A DNA stretch of 9,400 bases from the NCBI GenBank assembly GCA_020047885.1, contig JAIFNF010000194.1, forward strand, positions 1 through 9,400, in the 5' to 3' direction. Made by a program: the position numbers and the translations under genes. This stretch comes from Gammaproteobacteria bacterium (lineage in GTDB: Bacteria > Pseudomonadota > Gammaproteobacteria > Competibacterales > Competibacteraceae). Under the pieces are notes generated by a model, which saw nothing but the letters and a program-made list of their open reading frames with translations, did not search any database and was not told the origin of the DNA. Shown here one piece after another: positions 1 to 6,097 of this stretch (its first letter is position 1; each line of letters starts with the position of its first letter).

Positions 1-1697
1 ATCTGCTCCAGCGCAACCAGCCGGAAATCACCGAATACACCATCCCCGATAACATTATCGAGGACGAGGTTCGGCGTTTTCTCAACGGCCTGGACTTGGC
101 GCGTCGGCAATTGCAGGACATTCGGGGGCGGGTGTCGGCGACGACCCCCGGTGATATTGGCGCGTTTATCGACACGCATCTGCTGATGCTGCAGGATGCG
201 ACCTTTACGGAAGCGCCGATCCACCTTATTCGTTCACGCCGCTGCAATGCCGAATGGGCGCTGAAAATTCAGCATGACCTGCTGGTTCGGATGTTCGACG
301 AGATGGATGATCCGTATCTCCGAACTCGCAAGGACGATGTCGGTCATGTGGTGCGGCGAGTGCAGCGGATTCTGGTCACCGACGATCCGTCCTATTTTAA
401 TGATCCCGATTATGCGGAGCTGGCGGCCAGTCGGCTGGAGGGACGGGTCATTGTCGCTGATGATCTGACGCCGGCGGACACCATCCTGATGCAGCATCAG
501 GGCGTACTGGCCTTTGTCACCGAATATGGCGGCCCTTTGTCCCATACGGCCATTCTGGCGCGCAGCCTGGGCATTCCGGCGATTGTGGGTGCCCGCAATG
601 TCCGTAATTATCTGAGTCATGATGAACCCGTGATCGTCGATGGTCGCCAGGGGGTCATCCTGGTCGGACTGGACGAGCGCATTCTGCGTCATTACCGGGA
701 GAAACAGCGTGAAGAACGTCGGCAGCAGCGTGAATTGAACAAGCTTAAAGGGAAACCGGCCGTCACCCGGGATGGCATCACGATCAGCTTGCACGCCAAC
801 ATCGAACTGCCCGAAGACGCCCTGGCGGTGCGGGATGTCGCGGCGGACGGCGTGGGTCTGTACCGGACCGAGTTCCTGTTTATGAACCGCGCCAGCTTCC
901 CCGATGAGGAGGAACACCTCGCCTCTTATCTGCACGTCATTAAAACGCTGGAAGGCATTCCGGTGACCATTCGCACCGCTGACCTGGGTGCGGACAAGCA
1001 ACTGGACAGTGGACGCAGCGGGCAGGTTTGCACCAATCCGGCCATGGGATTGCGGGCGATTCGCATGTGCTTAAAGGATCTGGGGATGTTTCGTCCGCAA
1101 CTGCGGGCGATCCTGCGGGCTTCGGCGCATGGCCCGGTGCGGATGATGATTCCGATGCTGGCCTCGATTCAGGAAGTGTTCCAGGTCTTGAAGTTGGTGC
1201 AGGAAACCAAACAGGAATTGCGCGAGCGGGGTCTGGCGTTTGACGAGCAGATGCCGGTAGGCGGCATGATCGAGGTACCCGCAGCAGCGGTCTGTGCCGA
1301 TCTGTTTGCCCGCTATATGGATTTTCTATCGATTGGCACCAACGATCTGATTCAGTACACGCTAGCGATTGACCGGGTCGATGATGAAGTGAACTATCTC
1401 TTCGATCCACTGCATCCGGCAGTGCTCACGCTGATCCATCACACGATCCACGCTGGCCAAAAGGCGGGCATCCCGGTGAGTCTATGTGGGGAAATGGCCG
1501 GCGATTCCCGGTATACCCGATTATTACTGGGCTTGGGATTGACCGAGTTCAGTATGCATCCGACCGGTCTGCTGGAGATCAAAAAAGTGATTCAGGATAG
1601 CGTAGTCAGCGAATTGAACGCTATCGTTGGCCGCCTGCTGCACACGACCGATGCGGAAAAGTACGCCGAGATTCTCAAGGATATTGCGCAGAATTAG
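1..1697 (+). CDS. ptsI: Phosphoenolpyruvate-protein phosphotransferase (PTS Enzyme I), 5'-truncated by window edge
   Basis: Enzyme I is a cytosolic enzyme that autophosphorylates on a histidine using PEP and passes the phosphate to HPr, the first step of the phosphotransferase system. The frame is open to the left edge (first full codon at base 3), so the start is outside; 564 residues are visible. Compared from memory with E. coli EI, about 17 N-terminal residues are missing. In order I see the helical HPr-binding part, then the swivel domain with GGPLSHTAILAR (active His at bases 543-545). The PEP-binding barrel follows, with GVGLYRTEFLF, IRTADLGADKQ, GLRAIR, the IEVPAAA strand, DFLSIGTNDLIQYT and the acid/base Cys of SLCGEMAGD (bases 1485-1487). 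All key catalytic residues are present. The TTG at base 96 is not the start, because homology continues upstream of it. PtsP (GAF-EI) is less likely because the visible N-terminus already resembles the start of EI, but it cannot be formally excluded. ptsH would be expected just upstream, outside the window. Confidence 0.95.
   Translation, partial: LLQRNQPEITEYTIPDNIIEDEVRRFLNGLDLARRQLQDIRGRVSATTPGDIGAFIDTHLLMLQDATFTEAPIHLIRSRRCNAEWALKIQHDLLVRMFDEMDDPYLRTRKDDVGHVVRRVQRILVTDDPSYFNDPDYAELAASRLEGRVIVADDLTPADTILMQHQGVLAFVTEYGGPLSHTAILARSLGIPAIVGARNVRNYLSHDEPVIVDGRQGVILVGLDERILRHYREKQREERRQQRELNKLKGKPAVTRDGITISLHANIELPEDALAVRDVAADGVGLYRTEFLFMNRASFPDEEEHLASYLHVIKTLEGIPVTIRTADLGADKQLDSGRSGQVCTNPAMGLRAIRMCLKDLGMFRPQLRAILRASAHGPVRMMIPMLASIQEVFQVLKLVQETKQELRERGLAFDEQMPVGGMIEVPAAAVCADLFARYMDFLSIGTNDLIQYTLAIDRVDDEVNYLFDPLHPAVLTLIHHTIHAGQKAGIPVSLCGEMAGDSRYTRLLLGLGLTEFSMHPTGLLEIKKVIQDSVVSELNAIVGRLLHTTDAEKYAEILKDIAQN
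1694..1697. other. Convergent stop-codon overlap of ptsI and the GGDEF gene
   Basis: The TAG stop of ptsI (1695-1697) and the TAA stop of the - strand diguanylate cyclase gene (complement of 1694-1696) share bases. The two transcription units therefore meet tail to tail with no spacer, and there is no room for a dedicated intrinsic terminator between them. Confidence 0.9.
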
Positions 1698-3007
1698 TCT
1701 GCCTGGAACACCGTGACATTGTTCCGGCCATTGGCCTTGGCGTAGTACATGGCGCAGTCGGCGTTTTTAGCCAATTGCAGGGTACTGTCGCCGTGATCCG
1801 GGTAGAGCGCGAGGCCAATACTCGATGAGATGGACAATGTTTGATCGTCGACAATAAAGGGTTCATTCAGCGCCAGCCGGATTTTCTCACCCACTCCGAC
1901 CGCGCTGTCTACATCGCTGACATCGGGCAGCAGCACCACAAACTCATCGCCACCGATCCGCCCAACGATATCCGACTTGCGGATGCTGCTAGACATGCGT
2001 TGCGCCGCTTCCCGCAACACGCGATCCCCCGCCGCATGACCCCAAGTGTCATTAATCGGCTTAAAGCGATCCAGGTCGATGAACATGAGCGCCATTCGGG
2101 TGTGATTCCGTTTTGCCATGGTCAGGCATTTAGCGAAGTGTTCGAAGAACAGCGCCCGGTTGGGCAGGTGCGTCAGCGTGTCGTGGTGCGCCAGATAAAC
2201 GAGTTGTTCGTGCGCCTGTTTGCGTTCGGTAATGTCCAGTTGCGCCGCGACATAATGGGTCGTTTGACCGTTGGCGTCCTTGATCGGGGCAATATGGGTT
2301 TCTACCCAGTACAATTTTCCTGATTGATAGCGATTGATTAACTCCCCCACCCACGGCTCACCCTGTACGCTCCGTTTCTTTATCTCCTTGAGCGTGACCG
2401 GGTCGATTAAATCCGAGGTCAGTATCCACAGGGGCTGTCCAACGGCCTCCGCAGCGGTCAGACCGGTTTCCTGGGTGAAGTGTGGATTGACATACTGAAT
2501 GACTGCATCAGGATCGGTGATGGCGATTGAAATTGGACTTTGTTCAATGGCGGTTGACAACACCAGCAGCCGGTGATGGGCTTGCTGGATGTCCAGCAGG
2601 CTTTGCTGCAAGGCCGCCGCCCGTCGTTCCATCTCGAGATGGAGCTGGATGCGGGCGCGGACTACGGCCTTGTTGACTGGCTTGTTAATGAAATCGACGG
2701 CACCCGCCGCCAAGGCTCGGGTTTCGCTATCCGCATCGGTACGCGCCGTGACAAAGATGACCGGAATATCACGGGTAGCCGCGTTGCTTTTCAGTGCGGC
2801 GCAGACCGCGTAGCCGTCCATCTCCGGCATCATCACATCCAGCAGGATTAAATCCGGCGGGGTTTGCTTCTCCAGCAGCGCCAGCGCCTGACGCCCCGAG
2901 GTGGCGAAGCTCAGTTCGTAGTCGTCTTCCAGCATCCCCAGGAGGATTTCGATATTGGCCGGGATGTCATCAATGATCAGAATACGCGGTGGTGCCGGAG
3001 GGGTCAT
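1694..3007 (-). CDS. Response regulator diguanylate cyclase (REC-PAS-GGDEF)
   Basis: This 437-residue cytosolic protein should make cyclic di-GMP from two GTP when its receiver is phosphorylated. The receiver (about 8-122) has the acidic pair D13/D14, phospho-acceptor D57 (bases 2837-2839) in LILLDVMMPEMDG, T87 and K109. A helical linker leads to a PAS/PAC domain (about 146-262) ending in the usual DITERK. The GGDEF domain (about 275-435) has metal-binding D311 in FIDLDRFK, an intact GGDEF signature at 352-356 (bases 1940-1954), and an RxxD inhibitory site (R343-D346) exactly five residues upstream. It therefore looks catalytically active and feedback-inhibited. There is no EAL or HD-GYP domain. 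The ATG overlaps the stop of the CHASE kinase gene (ATGA), which fixes the start by coupling, since the upstream ribosome site is weak. It carries the only receiver in the window, so it is the likely target of one or both neighbouring kinases. That pairing is inference. Confidence 0.94.
   Translation of the reverse strand: MTPPAPPRILIIDDIPANIEILLGMLEDDYELSFATSGRQALALLEKQTPPDLILLDVMMPEMDGYAVCAALKSNAATRDIPVIFVTARTDADSETRALAAGAVDFINKPVNKAVVRARIQLHLEMERRAAALQQSLLDIQQAHHRLLVLSTAIEQSPISIAITDPDAVIQYVNPHFTQETGLTAAEAVGQPLWILTSDLIDPVTLKEIKKRSVQGEPWVGELINRYQSGKLYWVETHIAPIKDANGQTTHYVAAQLDITERKQAHEQLVYLAHHDTLTHLPNRALFFEHFAKCLTMAKRNHTRMALMFIDLDRFKPINDTWGHAAGDRVLREAAQRMSSSIRKSDIVGRIGGDEFVVLLPDVSDVDSAVGVGEKIRLALNEPFIVDDQTLSISSSIGLALYPDHGDSTLQLAKNADCAMYYAKANGRNNVTVFQAD
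3004..3007 (-). other. ATGA start/stop overlap coupling the CHASE kinase and diguanylate cyclase genes
   Basis: The TGA stop of the kinase (complement of 3004-3006) and the ATG of the GGDEF regulator (complement of 3005-3007) share two bases within ATGA. Such overlaps usually mean one mRNA and translational re-initiation, which fits a cognate kinase-regulator pair. Confidence 0.85.
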
Positions 3008-5970
3008 GGCCGATTCCAGTTTTGCTGCTGAGCAAGCGCCTGTAATTGAGTCAGTGCTGTCTCAAAATCCAGTCGTGCGACGGACCGGGCGATCGGCGCA
3101 TAGGCCGGTTGCAGAGCCGATCCCGCCAGCAGGGTTTCAATCCCGGCGCTCACCTGCCGCGCCTTGCTTTGACCGGCCTCCAGCATTTCCGTCAGGGTCT
3201 GGATGCGGGGCAACAACTCGGCGGCGTCAATCACGCGGTCGGAGGCCGTCACTGGAGCCTCTAAGGGTCTCTGGCTGATTGGAGCCTCCAGGGGTCTCTG
3301 GCTGATTTCTGGAGGGTAGATCCCCGGGATTTGCGGCGCGTTGATCGATGGCGTGGTTGTGGAGTATCCCAAACGGGCGGTGAACCAGAAGACGCTGCCC
3401 GTGCCGACTTCACTCTCTACCCTGATGTCGCCGCCCATCAACTGCACCAGTCGTTTGGAGATGCTCAGACCCAGACCAGTTCCCCCATACTGGCGCGTCG
3501 TGGAGGCGTCGGCTTGCTGGAAGGGGGCAAACAGGCGCTCACGCTGCGTCGGCGTCAGACCAATGCCGGTATCGCGGACGGTCACTTTCATGAGTACGCT
3601 TTGGTCAGTCGGCGGCGTGCAGCATGCAACGTCCACCTGAATCGAGCCTTGTTCAGTAAATTTTACGGCATTGCTGACCAGGTTGCTGATGACCTGACGC
3701 AGGCGCAACGGGTCGCCGTACAGGATCGGCGGCAGGTCGGGCGCGATGTGGAACGCGAAATTTAACTGCTTTTCTTCAATCCGGTACTGGAACAGCGCAT
3801 GAACGGTGCCCAGGATGTCGCTGATTCGCAATGGAATCGATTCGACATCCAGGCTACCGGCCTCGATTTTGGAATAGTCCAGAATGTCGTTCAGGATATC
3901 GAGCAGGTGGGTGGCGGCACCCAGGATTTTGCTCAGATGGTCGTGTTGGCGCGGGGTGAGTTTGGTTTCCAGCAGCAGTTGGGTCAGGCCGATCACCGTA
4001 TTCATTGGCGTCCGGATTTCATGGCTCATGTTGGCGAGAAAGGCGCTTTTGGCATGGCTGGCGGCTTCGGCAGCCTGTTTCGTGGCTTGCAATCGTTCTT
4101 CCTGCTCGTGGTGTTCGGTCACATCCTGATGGGTTCCATACATCCAGAGCGGTTGGCCCTCCGGCGTCCAGCTTGCCACCTTGCCCCGGTCGAGCACCCA
4201 GATCCAGTGTCCTGCCCAGTGTTGCATCCGGACTTCACATTCGTAATACGGACTTTTTCCGGAAAAATGGGCTTCAAGTTGTTCCCTGGAGCCGTCCAAA
4301 TCGTCGGGATGCGCGAAGGTTAACCAGGTTTCAAGGGTGGTGGGTTGCAGGTCAGCTAACTGATAGCCGATCATTTCTGCCCAGCGCTCATTGAAAATGA
4401 CCTCGCCCGTTTGAATATTCCATTCCCAGGTTCCGACATGGGTGCCTTCGAGAATATTTTGCAGGCGAAGGCGATTGAGCAGGAGTTCGGCTTCCTGGCG
4501 CTTGCGGTCGGTGATGTCATGGATAATGGAATACAGTAGCGTTTTATGTTGGTACCGAAAGGGTCCGGTATACACTTCCACCTGCCGGATTTCGCCATTC
4601 GCCCGTTGGTGCGAAAAAAAGAAATGATCCGGTTGAGCGCTTTTCGCGGACGCCATCTCAGCGGCGATCTCGCTCGGCGGCAGCGTATTGAGGTCAGCGA
4701 TCCTCAGTCGCGCCATGTCCGTCTGATCGTAACCGTAGAACCGCAGCGCCGCTGGATTTGCCTCAACAATTTGTCCGCCCTCCGGGTCGGTGAGCAGCAT
4801 GGGGGCACTGGCACTGGTGAACAACGCCTGGTAGCGTTCCATGCTTTCCTGCAATTGTTCGGTGAGTTGATGGGCATGGCTTTCCGCCTGCTGTTTCTGG
4901 CGGGCGATCGACGCGATGATCAGAAACAGACACAGGTCAACCATGATGCCCGCACCGGCCACCAGGAGGGGCAGTAGGGCTTCCTGAGGCGACAGGTAAC
5001 TGTCGGGGGCGTGAGCGAAGAGGCTCCAGGTATGCTGGCTGATCGTCAGCGGGATCGTCATAGCGAAGCGCGGGCTGGTGAGTAAGGGTGACAGCGCTTG
5101 CAGTTCAAGGGCGATGGCGTGGTCAACACGCAAAGAGGGAGTCGGCTCCGGTGATTCATCGGCAATGCTGGCAAAGAGCAGCGTATCCCGGGAGGGCACG
5201 GCTCCGTCATAAATCTCGAATTCGATGCCGGCCTGACCGGTTCCCAGAATGCCCTGCATCAAGTCGCGCATCCGAAAAGGCGCGTACACAAAGCCCTGAA
5301 TCGCGGCACGGCGTTCATCGGGTGTGGTCACCGGCCAGTCTTTTCGATACAGAGGAACGTACATCAGAAAGCCCTGCTGCACATCCTGGTCGGTTTCCTG
5401 AACCAGCGTGATTTTCCCGGACAGGGCGGGTTCGCCAGTGTCCATCGCCTGGGTCATGGCCGTTCGGCGCACCGGTTCGGAAAACATGTCATAGCCAAAC
5501 GCCCGCTGATTTCGCCAGTCAAAAGGCTCCAGATAGATGATGGCGCTGGTCGGATCCCGCACCCCGGGGGGGCGAACGGTGTAGTCAGGAAAGCCCTCAG
5601 CGCGGATCCGGGCAATATGGCTCTCGACCTCGGTAGCCGGCATCATCAGGCTAAAGCCCATGCCCTGAATACCGGGGAAGCTTTGTTGAATGCGCAGGTC
5701 GTTGACATACTGCCGCCATTCATCGCGACTGACCGCCGAAGACGCCTTGAAGAACCCCACGCAGCCACGCAGAACCGTCTCATATTCAAGCAGGCGTTTG
5801 TTGATGGCTGAGGCCAGATCCGTGGTTTGAAAATTGAAACGTTCCTGGGCTTTAGCCTTGACGGCCTGATCGGAGATGAACCAGGCCAGAGCCGTGACGA
5901 TCAGCGATAAAGCGAGGATGACCCAGGCAGTGGCCGGGTGGTGAAAAAACTGCGGAGTTTTTTGAGTCAT
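3004..5970 (-). CDS. Membrane sensor histidine kinase (CHASE-PAS-PAS-HisKA-HATPase), no receiver domain
   Basis: An inner-membrane sensor kinase of 988 residues from the ATG at 5970. TM1 is about 12-31. A periplasmic CHASE domain follows (about 42-270; GFFKAS, FPGIQGMGFS and FGYDMFSEP are typical), then TM2 at about 331-353. Next come two PAS/PAC domains (about 374-488 and 502-622) and a HisKA box with phospho-His 650 in [10 protein letters not shown] (bases 4021-4023). The ATPase has N box NLVSNAVKF, DTGIGL and [10 protein letters not shown] tandem ISQRPLEAP linker leads to a helical 74-residue tail shared with the neighbouring kinase. Unlike many kinases of this architecture it has no C-terminal receiver or Hpt. 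The frame stays open up to an ATG at 6069 (1021 aa), but the extra 33 codons are AT-rich, use rare codons (ATA, several TTA) and overlap a hairpin and a TATAAT. I therefore prefer 5970. Neither ATG has a clear Shine-Dalgarno sequence. The ligand is unknown; CHASE domains bind diverse small molecules. Confidence 0.9.
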   Translation of the reverse strand: MTQKTPQFFHHPATAWVILALSLIVTALAWFISDQAVKAKAQERFNFQTTDLASAINKRLLEYETVLRGCVGFFKASSAVSRDEWRQYVNDLRIQQSFPGIQGMGFSLMMPATEVESHIARIRAEGFPDYTVRPPGVRDPTSAIIYLEPFDWRNQRAFGYDMFSEPVRRTAMTQAMDTGEPALSGKITLVQETDQDVQQGFLMYVPLYRKDWPVTTPDERRAAIQGFVYAPFRMRDLMQGILGTGQAGIEFEIYDGAVPSRDTLLFASIADESPEPTPSLRVDHAIALELQALSPLLTSPRFAMTIPLTISQHTWSLFAHAPDSYLSPQEALLPLLVAGAGIMVDLCLFLIIASIARQKQQAESHAHQLTEQLQESMERYQALFTSASAPMLLTDPEGGQIVEANPAALRFYGYDQTDMARLRIADLNTLPPSEIAAEMASAKSAQPDHFFFSHQRANGEIRQVEVYTGPFRYQHKTLLYSIIHDITDRKRQEAELLLNRLRLQNILEGTHVGTWEWNIQTGEVIFNERWAEMIGYQLADLQPTTLETWLTFAHPDDLDGSREQLEAHFSGKSPYYECEVRMQHWAGHWIWVLDRGKVASWTPEGQPLWMYGTHQDVTEHHEQEERLQATKQAAEAASHAKSAFLANMSHEIRTPMNTVIGLTQLLLETKLTPRQHDHLSKILGAATHLLDILNDILDYSKIEAGSLDVESIPLRISDILGTVHALFQYRIEEKQLNFAFHIAPDLPPILYGDPLRLRQVISNLVSNAVKFTEQGSIQVDVACCTPPTDQSVLMKVTVRDTGIGLTPTQRERLFAPFQQADASTTRQYGGTGLGLSISKRLVQLMGGDIRVESEVGTGSVFWFTARLGYSTTTPSINAPQIPGIYPPEISQRPLEAPISQRPLEAPVTASDRVIDAAELLPRIQTLTEMLEAGQSKARQVSAGIETLLAGSALQPAYAPIARSVARLDFETALTQLQALAQQQNWNRP
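3254..3307 (-). repeat. 27-bp in-frame tandem duplication in the kinase linker
   Basis: Two adjacent 27-base units (3254-3280 and 3281-3307) differ at only two positions. They encode ISQRPLEAP twice in a row, in the linker between the ATPase domain and the C-terminal tail of the CHASE kinase. The paralogous kinase at 6094-7746 has no such repeat at the matching place. The length is a multiple of three, so the frame is kept. It looks like a recent slippage or duplication event in a tolerant linker. Confidence 0.9.
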
Positions 5971-5995
5971 TAAAAGATTTATATATTTAATTAAT

Positions 5996-6015
5996 AAAGC
6001 ATTTTTTAATGCTTT
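5996..6015 (-). repeat. 8-bp perfect inverted repeat with 4-base loop
   Basis: On the - strand this reads AAAGCATT, AAAA, AATGCTTT: an 8-bp perfect stem with a four-base loop, 25 bases upstream of the preferred ATG of the CHASE kinase. It is AT-rich and weak, and no clear U-tract follows, so I do not call it a terminator. It could be a leader hairpin or chance structure in AT-rich DNA. Confidence 0.5.
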
Positions 6016-6052
6016 TGGCAGCAGGATGGCACTTGTTGAATCAATCAAAGCC

Positions 6053-6058
6053 ATTATA
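6053..6058 (-). promoter_or_regulatory. Candidate sigma-70 -10 element (TATAAT) upstream of the CHASE kinase
   Basis: A perfect TATAAT lies on the - strand 82 bases before the preferred ATG at 5970, in the only intergenic space. At the usual 16-18 base spacing the -35 position is poor (AGGCTA-like), and the extended -10 TG is shifted by one base. CTGACA lies upstream, but the spacing of about 25 bases is too long. It is therefore a weak or activator-dependent promoter at best, and may be chance. Confidence 0.3.
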
Positions 6059-6074
6059 ACCAAGTGCATGGCGC

Positions 6075-6097
6075 ATAGCCTTCTGTCAGAAGGCTAT
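6075..6097 (-). repeat. Perfect 11-bp inverted repeat overlapping the stop codon of the PAS kinase gene
   Basis: ATAGCCTTCTG (6075-6085) and its exact reverse complement (6087-6097) are separated by one base, and the TAG stop (complement of 6094-6096) lies inside one arm. As RNA it would form a stem of about 9-10 bp with a small loop. No T-run follows on the - strand, so it does not meet the criteria of an intrinsic terminator. It may be a mRNA-processing or stabilising hairpin between genes, or a binding site for a dimeric regulator next to the TATAAT. Confidence 0.65.

Larger units (their letters stand above)
5971..6093. other. Only intergenic region: AT-rich leader of the CHASE kinase gene
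   Basis: This stretch between the TAG stop of the PAS kinase and the preferred ATG of the CHASE kinase is the sole non-coding part of the window if the 5970 start is right. Its half near the ATG is much richer in A and T than the flanking genes, including a run read on the - strand as TTAATTAAATATATAAAT. It contains two perfect inverted repeats and a consensus -10 hexamer. A leader or secondary promoter for the downstream gene pair is the simplest reading. Confidence 0.55.

Noticed and set aside
96..98. TTG at 96 as the start of Enzyme I
   Set aside because: Homology to Enzyme I (EYTIP..., EVRRFLNG) continues upstream of it to the window edge.
234..1001. 255-codon - strand open frame inside ptsI
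   Set aside because: The + strand encodes unmistakable Enzyme I motifs across the same bases, and the - frame resembles no family I know.
1..3007. Functional link between PTS Enzyme I and the c-di-GMP cluster because they are adjacent
   Set aside because: The genes converge on opposite strands and no PTS domain or HPr-like site appears in the signalling genes. Adjacency alone is not evidence.
3254..3307. CRISPR or mobile-element repeat
   Set aside because: Only two directly abutting units with no spacers, in frame inside a gene. This is a simple tandem duplication.
3799..4323. + strand open frame (174 codons) opposite the CHASE kinase
   Set aside because: It lies opposite the HisKA and PAS coding region and has no recognisable motif. 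It is an antisense shadow.
6075..6097. Intrinsic terminator after the PAS kinase gene
   Set aside because: The stem is perfect but the - strand downstream of it (GCGCCATGCACTTGG) has no U-tract, so I report it only as an inverted repeat.
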